Shown: positions 6,995 to 13,288 of the stretch, piece after piece | How positions within the stretch are numbered: position 1 is the first letter of the stretch | Layout of the letters: every line of letters begins with the position of its first letter | Origin: Candidatus Aenigmarchaeota archaeon CG_4_9_14_3_um_filter_37_18 | Lineage (GTDB): Archaea > Aenigmatarchaeota > Aenigmatarchaeia > CG10238-14 | DNA: 13,956 bases | Assembly: GCA_002789635.1 (NCBI GenBank) | Contig: PFTQ01000032.1 | Coordinates: forward strand, 1-13,956 | Reading direction: 5' to 3' | Made by a program: the position numbers and the translations under genes | Notes under the pieces: generated by a model | What the model was told of the DNA's origin: nothing | Databases searched by the model: none | What the model saw: the letters and a program-made list of their open reading frames with translations, nothing else

Positions 6995-7315
6995 TTAAGT
7001 GGTATAGGGATTTCTATAAAGCCAGATTAACTTCATCCCTAAATTCCCAAAAAAATAAGTTATTCTTGCTATTAAGGGGTTGGAGTTATTTCTCTTATGT
7101 ACCTCGATCAGACCAGAACAATACCCTATTGGAATAACAGTTAATTCATATTTTCTTCTAGCATCTGGAGTGCCCAAAAATTCATAAATAGCATCATCTG
7201 TAGGCGGGGAGATACAAAATTGTATTTCAGTTAATTTTAGAAAGTTTCCCATATTTGTCATATGATCTATACACATAAAACGTTGATTTAAAAAATCTTT
7301 ATTGTAATAAACCAT
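6995..7315 (-). CDS. Hypothetical protein, antisense insertion between aIF1 and Rpp29
   Basis: This is an open frame of about 106 aa from ATG 7315, or 113 aa from GTG 7336. I do not recognise the family. It is Tyr/Ile/Asn-rich with two Cys residues, contains a P-P-T-D-D-A-I-Y-E-F segment followed by R-R-K-Y-E-L-T-V-I-P-I-G, and ends M-K-L-I-W-L-Y-R-N-P-Y. The alternation of hydrophobic and polar residues looks like a folded soluble domain, not a shadow frame, and no plus-strand gene competes for the space. It converges on aIF1 and is divergent from Rpp29, whose TATA box overlaps its 5' end. The canonical archaeal order has no gene here, so it was probably inserted. It could also be a remnant of a larger gene. 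Confidence 0.5.
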   Translation of the reverse strand: MVYYNKDFLNQRFMCIDHMTNMGNFLKLTEIQFCISPPTDDAIYEFLGTPDARRKYELTVIPIGYCSGLIEVHKRNNSNPLIARITYFFGNLGMKLIWLYRNPYTT

Positions 7316-7316
7316 T

Positions 7317-7324
7317 CTATAAAC
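7317..7324 (+). promoter_or_regulatory. Promoter of a leaderless Rpp29 transcript
   Basis: CTATAAAC lies 21-28 bases ahead of ATG 7345. No Shine-Dalgarno sequence precedes the start. This is the pattern of an archaeal TATA box feeding a leaderless mRNA. It supports Rpp29 having been separated from the upstream transcript by the antisense ORF. Confidence 0.55.
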
Positions 7325-7344
7325 TCTTAACTCCACAAATCTAA

Positions 7345-7635
7345 ATGATTGCTATGTCAATAACTCCAGAAAACCTTGTCAGACACGAATTGATAGGGCT
7401 GCGAGTAGAGATAAAGAAGAGTACAAACTCCTCACAGGTAGGTTTAAAAGGTGTAGTAATAGACGAATCATACAAAACACTAAAAATTGAGGTAAAATTC
7501 GGAGAAAAGACTATTCCGAAAGAAAATGTTATATTCATTTTTACAATACCAAATGGAACTAAGGTTCAGGTTAACGGCAAAGTACTTCTAGGCAGGCCTG
7601 AGGACAGGGTAAAAAAGAAGCTGGCTAGATGGTGA
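7345..7635 (+). CDS. rnp1: Ribonuclease P protein component 1 (Rpp29/Pop4)
   Basis: This is a protein subunit of archaeal RNase P, which with the catalytic RNA removes 5' leaders from pre-tRNAs; Rpp29 pairs with Rpp21. The 96-aa product has the family opening N-L-V-R-H-E-L-I-G-L, a Sm-like barrel with G-L-K-G-V-V-I-D-E-S-Y-K-T-L-K-I-E, and a C-terminal G-K-V-L-L-G-R-P-E-D-R-V-K-K. ATG 7354 is an alternative start nine bases later. Its position before uS17 is the conserved archaeal one, though here antisense ORFs lie on both sides. Confidence 0.93.
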   Translation: MIAMSITPENLVRHELIGLRVEIKKSTNSSQVGLKGVVIDESYKTLKIEVKFGEKTIPKENVIFIFTIPNGTKVQVNGKVLLGRPEDRVKKKLARW

Positions 7636-7637
7636 AC

Positions 7638-7650
7638 AATTTTTAAAAAA
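7638..7650. terminator. Symmetric T/A run between convergent genes, possible bidirectional terminator
   Basis: The 7-base gap between the Rpp29 stop and the antisense ORF stop is followed by a T5/A6 run that gives a T-tract on either strand. Convergent genes sharing such a run is a common archaeal arrangement. Confidence 0.35.
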
Positions 7651-8017
7651 TATCATGAAAGTCTAAACATGGTGGTCCTTTCATAGAAGGAATCTTCGCA
7701 ATCGCATCAAAAATAAGAGGTCTTTGATATGTTTCTTCAGGTTCTTCATCAAAATACAATGTGTCAAAATAAAAAAAATTAGGTATTTGATAATATACCC
7801 ATTGTTCTGATCTCGTAACTACACCAGGTTCAGGTTTTCTAACTCTCTTCTCTTTTACATCAACAGGAGTATAAGGACCATCAAAAAAACCTAAAGAAAT
7901 CAGTTTTAATCCCTGTGAGAGAGGAATTTCTAGTCCATTAGTGCCACCCCATGAAGAATAAAATCCAGCTAAAGCATTAAGGCCTAGTCTACCTGCTCCT
8001 AACCCACCTGCAATCAA
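7643..8017 (-). CDS. Hypothetical protein, antisense insertion between Rpp29 and uS17, possibly frameshifted at its start
   Basis: This is an open frame of 124 aa from a TTG at 8017. The family is not recognised. The first part is Gly/Leu-rich and hydrophobic (F-L-I-A-G-G-L-G-A-G-R-L-G), which could be a membrane segment or signal anchor. The rest is polar and aromatic, with Y-Y-Q-I-P-N-F-F-Y-F-D and D-E-E-P-E-E-T. The frame is open upstream to a TAA at about 8056-8058 but offers no ATG. In the neighbouring frame, ATG 8075 follows AAGGTGAT on this strand and reads M-I-K-T-V-T-L-L-L before stopping at 8046-8048. A one-base change in this stretch would join it to the main frame. The gene may therefore start at 8075 with a frameshift, or at the TTG. 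It converges on Rpp29 and is divergent from uS17. Confidence 0.45.
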   Translation of the reverse strand: MIAGGLGAGRLGLNALAGFYSSWGGTNGLEIPLSQGLKLISLGFFDGPYTPVDVKEKRVRKPEPGVVTRSEQWVYYQIPNFFYFDTLYFDEEPEETYQRPLIFDAIAKIPSMKGPPCLDFHDIF

Positions 8018-8075
8018 AAAATATGCGGTTGGATAAAAACCTACTTTATAACAGGAGAGTTACCGTTTTGATCAT

Positions 8076-8217
8076 GTGCTATATTATCACCTTACCTCAT
8101 CCCTGCTTTTTAAACTTTTTAAATCTATACTATTATTATAATTAAGACTGTAAAATACTCTCAGAAACATGTTTAAGCTCAAAAAAATAATTAATAGCAA
8201 AGATTCAGAGGATTAAT
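8076..8217. promoter_or_regulatory. Divergent intergenic region feeding uS17 and the antisense ORF
   Basis: This AT-rich region contains TTTTTAAACTTTTTAAATC near 8107-8126, which can serve as a TATA box on either strand. The minus strand carries AAGGTGAT (8086-8093) ahead of ATG 8075. The plus strand carries GAGGATT just before the uS17 ATG. No tRNA or other RNA gene is evident. It is probably the restart promoter for the uS17-uS14 block. Confidence 0.45.
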
Positions 8218-8547
8218 ATGAAAAATAAAGAAAAAGATATTGGCTATGATGTAAAGCCTCCAGAAAAGGTTTGCGATGACCCTAGATGCCCATTCCACGG
8301 AACTCTACCCATCAGAGGCAAGATACTGGAAGGTTTAGTCAAATCCGACAAGATGCAAAGGACTGTTGTTGTCGAGAGAAATACCATGAAATTCATAAGA
8401 AAGTACGAGAGATATGAGAGAAGGCACAAAAGAATAGCTGTCCACAAGCCAGATTGCATAACTGTCAATAAAGGCGACAAGGTCAAATTTGCAGAGTGCA
8501 GGCCGATATCAAAAACCAAGAATTTTGTCATAATAGAGAAGATGTAG
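8218..8547 (+). CDS. rps17: 30S ribosomal protein uS17
   Basis: uS17 is a primary 16S rRNA-binding protein of the small-subunit body. The 109-aa product has the archaeal N-terminal extension with C-D-D-P-R-C-P-F-H-G (C19, C24), then the OB-fold: R-G-K-I-L-E-G-L-V-K-S-D-K-M-Q-R-T-V-V-V-E, Y-E-R-Y-E-R-R-H-K-R-I-A-V-H and the closing C-R-P-I-S-K-T-K-N-F. The start is ATG 8218 with GAGGATT upstream. Its stop is immediately followed by the uL14 ATG. Confidence 0.96.
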   Translation: MKNKEKDIGYDVKPPEKVCDDPRCPFHGTLPIRGKILEGLVKSDKMQRTVVVERNTMKFIRKYERYERRHKRIAVHKPDCITVNKGDKVKFAECRPISKTKNFVIIEKM

Positions 8548-8946
8548 ATGAAAGCCTTAAAATCAAACGTAAGAAGATGCATCCCTGTAGGAGCGATCAT
8601 AGAATGCGTAGACAACACTGGGGCAAAAAAGCTCAACCTGATATCTGTCAAGGGGTATCATGGGAGAAAAAGAAGGCTTCAGTCAGCGAAAGTAGGGGAT
8701 ATAGTTGTATGCTCAGTCAGGAAAGGAACCCAAAAATGGAGAAAGCAGGTTGTTAAAGCGCTGATAATCCGCCAGAAAAAAGAGTATAAAAGAACAACTG
8801 GAGTCAGGATTAAATTCGAAGACAATGCTGCAATAATTGTTAACGATAAGGTCGAGCCTCAAGGCTCCCAAATAAAAGGGCCTGTAGACAAGGAAGTGAT
8901 AAATAGGTTTCTCCATATAGGCAAGTTTGCAAATTTTGTAGCGTGA
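8548..8946 (+). CDS. rpl14: 50S ribosomal protein uL14
   Basis: uL14 lies at the subunit interface and helps form intersubunit bridges. The 132-aa length is normal. The signature D-N-T-G-A-K-K-L and the later F-E-D-N-A-A-I-I-V-N-D-K-x-E-P-Q-G-S-Q-I are present (residues about 22-29 and 90-107). There are no bases between the uS17 stop and this ATG. Confidence 0.97.
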   Translation: MKALKSNVRRCIPVGAIIECVDNTGAKKLNLISVKGYHGRKRRLQSAKVGDIVVCSVRKGTQKWRKQVVKALIIRQKKEYKRTTGVRIKFEDNAAIIVNDKVEPQGSQIKGPVDKEVINRFLHIGKFANFVA

Positions 8947-8950
8947 TCTT

Positions 8951-9445
8951 ATGAAATTTTGGTCAAGAAAATGGAAATCTTCCACAAATCCAGGGAAGCA
9001 AAGAAAGTATGTTTATAATGCCCCTATGCATGTCAGAAGAAAACTCCTCGCAGCCAACCTGTCAGAAGAGCTGAGGAAAAAATACAGCAAGCGCTCATTC
9101 CCTGTCAGGAAAGGGGATGAAGTAGAGATAATGAGGGGGGAATTCAAAAAAAAGAAAGGAAAAATCAACAGGATAAGCGTCAAAAAAACAAAAATCTACA
9201 TAGACGGGATAACAAGAAAGAAAGTAGACGGCTCAGATATCTCAGTTTCCATTCAACCAAGCAATCTGAGGATAATAAGCTTAGATTTGGGAGATGAGGA
9301 AAGATTAAATGCTTTTAATAAAAATGTTAAGAAGGTAGAAAAAAATGGTAAAAAAACACCTAAAAAGGCTGTCAGCTCCAAGCTTTTGGAAAGTGAAAAG
9401 AAAGGAGACAAAGTACGTAACAAGACCAAGGCCAGGTCCTCATAA
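8951..9445 (+). CDS. rpl24: 50S ribosomal protein uL24 with extended C-terminus overlapping eS4
   Basis: uL24 is an assembly-initiator protein near the exit tunnel. The archaeal form is recognisable: F-W-S-R-K-W-K-S-S-T-N-P-G-K-Q-R-K-Y, then A-P-M-H-V-R-R-K, and a KOW motif at about residues 52-72 with V-R-K-G-D-E-V-E-I-M-R-G. I-Q-P-S-N-L-R-I marks the usual end of the domain. The reading frame continues to 164 aa, longer than the typical 120 or so, and its last 33 codons lie inside eS4 in another frame. The tail is Lys/Ser-rich and non-homologous. Adding one A to the A7 run at 9339-9345 would bring in a TAA at 9347-9349, close to the expected end. Confidence 0.93.
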   Translation: MKFWSRKWKSSTNPGKQRKYVYNAPMHVRRKLLAANLSEELRKKYSKRSFPVRKGDEVEIMRGEFKKKKGKINRISVKKTKIYIDGITRKKVDGSDISVSIQPSNLRIISLDLGDEERLNAFNKNVKKVEKNGKKTPKKAVSSKLLESEKKGDKVRNKTKARSS

Positions 9446-10079
9446 ATTGAAGAATTGCATACCTCTGCAGGTCTTGCTCAGGGATGTGCTTGGCTTAGTC
9501 AGTGTTGGGTCTGACGCGAGAAAAATGATAAAGATGGGAGAAATACTTGTTGACGGCAAGGTAAGAAAAGACCATAAATACCCTGTAGGCTTTATGGACG
9601 TGGTTTCGATTCCAGCCATGAAGAAGGCATACCGTATAACTATTGATTATAAAGGCTTGAAAGTATTGGAATGCCCTGAAAAAGAATCAAATGTAAAAAT
9701 TTCCATGATCAAGAATAAGAGCCTGGTTGAAAAAGGGACTTTGCAGTTGAATTTACATGACGGAAAAAACATATTAATTCCGGTCAAAAACCCTAAAAAA
9801 CCGAGCGAAGATATTTATAAGAGCGGGGACTCGCTGTTGATTGAGCTTCCCAGCCAAAAAATACTCGATCACTTCAAATTTGAAAAAGGGAATTACTCCT
9901 TAATGACAAACGGGCAGAACAGGGGCTTGTTCGCTAAAATCAAAGATATTATCCCAACAAGGAGCAGGGAGCCAAACAAGGTTGTCTGTGAAAAAGATGG
10001 AAAAGAATTTGAAGCTATTAAGGATTATGTTTTTATTGTGGGTAAAACCAAGCCTGTAATCACATTGGAAGGTAAATAG
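9345..10079 (+). CDS. rps4e: 30S ribosomal protein eS4
   Basis: eS4 is an archaeal/eukaryotic small-subunit protein that binds 16S rRNA. The 244-aa product starts M-V-K-K-H-L-K-R-L-S-A-P with R-P-R-P-G-P-H-K-L near 27-35. An S4 RNA-binding region follows (V-L-L-R-D-V-L-G-L, then I-L-V-D-G-K-V-R-K-D-H-K-Y-P-V-G-F-M-D-V), and a KOW-like C-terminal domain is present. Homology to the N-terminus of other eS4 proteins supports ATG 9345, although it lies 101 bases inside uL24. AAGGTAG precedes it by about six bases. uL5 starts one base after its stop. Confidence 0.96.
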   Translation: MVKKHLKRLSAPSFWKVKRKETKYVTRPRPGPHKLKNCIPLQVLLRDVLGLVSVGSDARKMIKMGEILVDGKVRKDHKYPVGFMDVVSIPAMKKAYRITIDYKGLKVLECPEKESNVKISMIKNKSLVEKGTLQLNLHDGKNILIPVKNPKKPSEDIYKSGDSLLIELPSQKILDHFKFEKGNYSLMTNGQNRGLFAKIKDIIPTRSREPNKVVCEKDGKEFEAIKDYVFIVGKTKPVITLEGK

Positions 10080-10080
10080 T

Positions 10081-10581
10081 ATGAATCCTATGCAAGAAAT
10101 AAGGATAGAGAAGTTGGATTTGAACATGGGTTGTGCTGGAGACAACAAAAAGATTGAGATAGCCCAAAAATTCCTAGAAAAGATTACAGGGCAGAAGAGC
10201 CTTGTGACCTTGACGAAAAAAAGGACAACATTTGGGGCAGCTAAAGGCAGGCCTATGGGAGTCAAGGTAACATTAAGGAAGAAAAAAGCGGAAAATTTAC
10301 TAAAAGACTTATTTGAGGCTGTTGACAATAAGGTAAAATCCAATCAGGTCGGCGGCGGAATATTCTCTTTTGGGGTTAAAGAAAGCATAGACTTGCCGAA
10401 TGTCAAGTATGACCCTGAAATAGGGATAGTGGGCTTTGATGTTTCAATTGCCTTAGAAAGACCTGGGTTCAGGGTTAAAAGAAGAAGCATTAAGAACGCA
10501 AAAATCGGAAAAAAACATTTAATAACTAAAGAACAAACTATTGAATGGCTGAAAAAATTTGGGGTGGAAGTAGTTGGATAG
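10081..10581 (+). CDS. rpl5: 50S ribosomal protein uL5
   Basis: uL5 binds 5S rRNA and contacts the P-site tRNA elbow in the central protuberance. The 166-aa product has the archaeal opening M-Q-E-I-R-I-E-K-L-D-L-N-M-G-C-A-G-D, K-R-T-T-F-G-A-A-K-G-R-P-M-G-V-K near 47-62, G-I-F-S-F-G-V-K-E and the C-terminal R-P-G-F-R-V-K-R-R segment. ATG 10081 is one base after the eS4 stop; ATG 10090 is an alternative. A small ORF starts inside its last codons. Confidence 0.96.
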   Translation: MNPMQEIRIEKLDLNMGCAGDNKKIEIAQKFLEKITGQKSLVTLTKKRTTFGAAKGRPMGVKVTLRKKKAENLLKDLFEAVDNKVKSNQVGGGIFSFGVKESIDLPNVKYDPEIGIVGFDVSIALERPGFRVKRRSIKNAKIGKKHLITKEQTIEWLKKFGVEVVG

Positions 10582-10753
10582 GGAAATATTCATTTATGAC
10601 ATGATGTTTAAGCTGTCTGGTATAATATTCCAGAAAGCGCAGATGGAGAATAATTTTGAGAAAGTTTACAATCAAGTCTTCACAAAGACTATTACTACTG
10701 ATTTTGAAAGCGACATGGATATGCTTGAGATATTTGGAAATGTTGGTGGGTAG
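10574..10753 (+). CDS. Small ORF between uL5 and uS14, unknown function
   Basis: A 59-codon frame starts at TTG 10574, inside the end of uL5 (8-base overlap), and stops with TAG directly before the uS14 ATG. GGGGTGG about eight bases upstream is a good Shine-Dalgarno sequence. ATG 10601 or 10604 is a shorter alternative start. The product begins L-D-R-E-I-F-I-Y-D-M-M-F-K-L and ends D-M-D-M-L-E-I-F-G-N-V-G-G. It is acidic at the C-terminus and predicted helical, with no known family that I recognise. Overlap with uL5, abutment with uS14 and the absence of any other use for this 172-base gap support a real, translationally coupled gene. The usual archaeal order has nothing here. Confidence 0.6.
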   Translation: MDREIFIYDMMFKLSGIIFQKAQMENNFEKVYNQVFTKTITTDFESDMDMLEIFGNVGG

Positions 10754-10900
10754 ATGGCTGTAAGAAAACTCGGGAAAGGCAAGATTAAGTGCCGCCAATG
10801 CGGAAGAACTGGCGGGGTTATCCGCAAATATGGCTTATATTATTGCAGGCAATGCTTCAGGGAAGTTGCAAAGAACTTGGGGTTCAAGAAGGATAGTTAG
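10754..10900 (+). CDS. rps14: 30S ribosomal protein uS14, zinc-binding short form
   Basis: uS14 is a 30S head protein. The 48-aa product, short but normal for Archaea, has Cys pairs C13-x2-C16 and C31-x2-C34 that bind zinc, with V-I-R-K-Y-G-L-Y-Y-C-R-Q-C-F-R-E between and around them. GGTGGG four bases ahead of ATG 10754 lies inside the small upstream ORF. It is the last gene of the ribosomal cluster here; uS8 does not follow. Confidence 0.96.
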   Translation: MAVRKLGKGKIKCRQCGRTGGVIRKYGLYYCRQCFREVAKNLGFKKDS

Positions 10901-10905
10901 GAATC

Positions 10906-10910
10906 TTTTT
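10906..10910 (+). terminator. T-run after uS14
   Basis: A five-T tract lies six bases after the uS14 stop, just before a new gene with its own TATA-like sequence. This weakly suggests the end of the ribosomal transcript. Confidence 0.3.
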
Positions 10911-10934
10911 CTGATTTAAAATTTAATCTAATCT

Positions 10935-11783
10935 ATGATCATAGAATCTATTCTGCTGTTAGTTGCGCTCGGAGGTTCAGCCCTTGCCGGAGCGATTGAC
11001 CTCAAAACAACAGAAATACCAGACTGGATACCATATGCGATGATCGGGATAGGTGTTGTTGGGAATGTGATTAAATCTATTCTAGTTGGCTCTTATACAC
11101 CTATTCTACTGTCAGTAGCTTTTGGTTTGGGTTTCCTTGGCTTTGGTTTTCTTCTCTACTATACAGGACAGTGGGGCGGCGGGGATGCAAAAATATTGTC
11201 AGCTATAGGCTTCTTATTGCCTGAATTTTCATCAGCGAAATCATTATTTCCTTTCCCATTAAGCTTTTTCTTCAATGTGTTTTTTGTTGGCGCCTTCTAT
11301 ATGATTTTTTATAGCTTCATCTTAGCTTTATTTAACAGAAAGATTTTTTCTTCATTTATTAATGATTTCCGAAGCAAGTCAAAAGAGTTATTATTTTTAA
11401 TTTTATCTGTTTTTATTCTTATAACAATTTTTGTTATATTAATGTCTAAATTTATACCAATTTTTGATATATTAGTTTTCAGCTCATCTGTTTTAGCCCT
11501 AACCATATTTATGTTCACTCTTTGGAGATTTGAAAAGTCTGTCGAGAATGTTGGTTTTAAAAGAAAAATAAGATTGTCCGAGCTTAAGGAGGGAGATGTT
11601 CTTGATGATTCCAAATTATGGGAAGGCCTGACAAAGAAGCAGGTTAAAGAAATCAAGAAATCAGGGAAAAAATATGTTGTGATCAAAGACGGCGTCCGTT
11701 TCGCTCCTGTATTCGCTTTTGCTTTGCTGATGACTATTTTTTTAGGAGACATAGTTTTTTGGGTTGTTGGATTGTTTTATTAG
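10935..11783 (+). CDS. A24-family prepilin/prearchaellin peptidase
   Basis: This membrane aspartyl protease cleaves class III signal peptides from archaeal pilins or archaellins. The 282-aa product has the two catalytic motifs: Asp22 in A-I-D-L-K-T-T-E-I-P-D-W, and Asp84 in G-Q-W-G-G-G-D-A-K. Several hydrophobic helices are visible (about 3-21, 35-50, 56-77, 105-132, 151-169, 175-192, 255-280). A C-terminal cytosolic insert with L-W-E-G-L-T-K-K-Q precedes V-R-F-A-P-V-F, as in the archaeal FlaK/EppA/PibD-like family. The exact substrate is not determinable, since no pilin gene is in the window. No Shine-Dalgarno sequence is seen; the TTTAAAATTTAAT run ahead of ATG 10935 suggests its own promoter. 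Its 3' end overlaps a convergent gene by 42 bases. Confidence 0.88.
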   Translation: MIIESILLLVALGGSALAGAIDLKTTEIPDWIPYAMIGIGVVGNVIKSILVGSYTPILLSVAFGLGFLGFGFLLYYTGQWGGGDAKILSAIGFLLPEFSSAKSLFPFPLSFFFNVFFVGAFYMIFYSFILALFNRKIFSSFINDFRSKSKELLFLILSVFILITIFVILMSKFIPIFDILVFSSSVLALTIFMFTLWRFEKSVENVGFKRKIRLSELKEGDVLDDSKLWEGLTKKQVKEIKKSGKKYVVIKDGVRFAPVFAFALLMTIFLGDIVFWVVGLFY

Positions 11784-12449
11784 GCTTTCTAGATAATCCT
11801 TATCTTTCTTCATCTTATCCATGGGAACTTCCACGACTACATAACCGTCATAATATTCCCCCAAGACCTGAAAAGATTTTTCAATATCCATCAATCCTTC
11901 CCCGAGACTTAGATTGTCGCGGTCAAAAACAGAATCAGAGAAGTGGACTAGCTTTATTGAATCTGAGCCTTTCTCTAGAATTTCTTTTAAGGCTGAAAAA
12001 TAATCATATTTTTCGATGCGGGAATTCCTGAATAAATGCGCGATGTCAAGGCAAAAATTAAACCCCTTACTCATCAAATCTAGTATCTTTCCTGGGTTAG
12101 TTTCTTTTGTATTTTCCAGTATTTTATTCCCTTTTGTTAATTCGAGAAGATCTGGAGGCATATCATTCATGAATGAGCTGTGCATAATCGTGTACTTTAC
12201 CCCTAACATTTTTCCGGCATAATCAACCTTCTCAATGATGCTTTTCAATTTATCTAACTCAACATGCGGTATATGCAGTGATATAAAATCTATTCTCAAA
12301 GAATCTTTGATTGACTTTAGCTTTCCGATTTCTTTTTCGTTGAACATTTCTTCCACAGAATACAGCTCAAATTTTCTGAAGCCTTCCTTGAATCTTTGCT
12401 CGATCTGAGGCTGCTTGTGATTGGTTTTTCCGATGATCTCCATTTGCAT
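11742..12449 (-). CDS. Xylose-isomerase-like TIM-barrel protein (AP endonuclease 2 / sugar isomerase superfamily)
   Basis: The 235-aa product (ATG 12449) resembles sugar-phosphate isomerase/epimerase or endonuclease IV-like TIM barrels that bind divalent metals. Candidate metal or active-site residues at strand ends are His59 (S-L-H-I-P-H), His90 (M-H-S-S), Glu112 in L-E-N-T, Asp135 and His138 in L-D-I-A-H, His169 and Asp172 in H-F-S-D-S, and Glu207 in V-E-V-P. L-S-L-G-E-G-L-M-D-I is also typical of the family (h-G-x-G). At 235 aa it is shorter than many members, which reach about 270. The substrate cannot be told from sequence. GTG 12452 and ATG 12440 are alternative starts. It is divergent from uppP with 35 bases between them and convergent with the prepilin peptidase gene. 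Confidence 0.8.
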   Translation of the reverse strand: MQMEIIGKTNHKQPQIEQRFKEGFRKFELYSVEEMFNEKEIGKLKSIKDSLRIDFISLHIPHVELDKLKSIIEKVDYAGKMLGVKYTIMHSSFMNDMPPDLLELTKGNKILENTKETNPGKILDLMSKGFNFCLDIAHLFRNSRIEKYDYFSALKEILEKGSDSIKLVHFSDSVFDRDNLSLGEGLMDIEKSFQVLGEYYDGYVVVEVPMDKMKKDKDYLESLIKQSNNPKNYVS

Positions 12450-12484
12450 CACTGATTTAACTACTATTGGTAATAATAATATTT
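12450..12484. promoter_or_regulatory. Compact divergent promoter region between the TIM-barrel gene and uppP
   Basis: Only 35 bases separate the two starts. The strands are AT-rich around TTAACTACTA and GTAATAATAATATT, and neither gene has a Shine-Dalgarno sequence, so both may be leaderless. TATA boxes for each gene would then lie inside the other's coding sequence or in this gap. Confidence 0.35.
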
Positions 12485-13258
12485 ATGCTGACGCTGATAC
12501 AAGCTGTGGTTTGGGGGGTGATTCAGGGAGTAGCAGAATGGCTGCCTGTGTCTAGTTCAGGGCATCTGGTTATATTCCAGCAGTTGTTTGGTTTGGAAGT
12601 GCCTGTATTTTTTGATGTTCTTCTTCATCTCGGAACATTGGGGGTTATTTGTGTTGTGTTTTGGAAGGATATTTTAGGGATTATAAAAGCGGTCTTTAGG
12701 ATGGATTTTAAGTCGGAGTATGGAAGGCTGTTTATATTCATTCTTCTGGGGAGCATACCTACTGCATTGATTGGAATAATTTTTCATGGGTTGCTGGTGT
12801 CGTTCTTCTCTAATCTGCTTGTCGTAGGGGTGGCTTTGATTGTTACTGGTGCTATTTTATTTTTTTGCGAGCGGAGAGAGAGTAAGAAGGAATTAGATGC
12901 GAAGGATTCTCTGCTTATTGGTCTTGCTCAAGGTATGGCAATTGTTCCTGGAATTTCTAGAAGCGGATCAACGATTGGCATAGGATTGTTGCGTGGCATT
13001 AATAGGGAGAAGTTGATTAGGTTTTCTTTTCTTTTGTCTATACCTGCTGTGGTTGGTGCTGGTTTGTTTGAGGTTGGGAATGTTGCTTGGTCGGCTGTTG
13101 AGTGGATTCCAGTTTTAGTTGGTGTTATTACTTCTGGAGTTGTTGGTTATTTTTCTTTAAAGCTATTGATTAGATTTGTTAAAGAAAAGCGATTGCGATG
13201 GTTCAGCTGGTATTGTTGGGCTGTTGGATTGGGATTGATTATTTTGGCAATTTTTTAG
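12485..13258 (+). CDS. uppP: Undecaprenyl-diphosphatase (UppP/BacA family)
   Basis: UppP removes a phosphate from polyprenyl pyrophosphate carrier lipids; in Archaea this would probably recycle the dolichol-type carrier used for glycan transfer. The 257-aa product (ATG 12485) has the first motif Q14-G-V-A-E18-W-L-P-V-S-S-S-G-H27 and the second P155-G-I-S-R159-S-G-S-T, which hold the catalytic residues. Several membrane helices fill the rest. An in-frame TTG at 12467 would add six residues without homology, so the ATG is preferred. The 3' half is rich in G and T on this strand, reflecting Val/Leu/Gly membrane segments. Confidence 0.95.
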   Translation: MLTLIQAVVWGVIQGVAEWLPVSSSGHLVIFQQLFGLEVPVFFDVLLHLGTLGVICVVFWKDILGIIKAVFRMDFKSEYGRLFIFILLGSIPTALIGIIFHGLLVSFFSNLLVVGVALIVTGAILFFCERRESKKELDAKDSLLIGLAQGMAIVPGISRSGSTIGIGLLRGINREKLIRFSFLLSIPAVVGAGLFEVGNVAWSAVEWIPVLVGVITSGVVGYFSLKLLIRFVKEKRLRWFSWYCWAVGLGLIILAIF

Positions 13259-13288
13259 GAATAAAGCATATCTGGCCTTAATATCTTT

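Noticed and set aside
10538..10798. Minus-strand 86-aa ORF across the uL5-uS14 junction.
   Set aside because: It is antisense to three well-placed plus-strand frames including the uS14 zinc motif, and lacks recognisable features.
11759..12222. Two plus-strand ORFs (90 and 68 aa) within the TIM-barrel gene.
   Set aside because: Both are shadows of the minus-strand gene, whose LDIAH, HFSD and VEVP motifs show the true coding frame.
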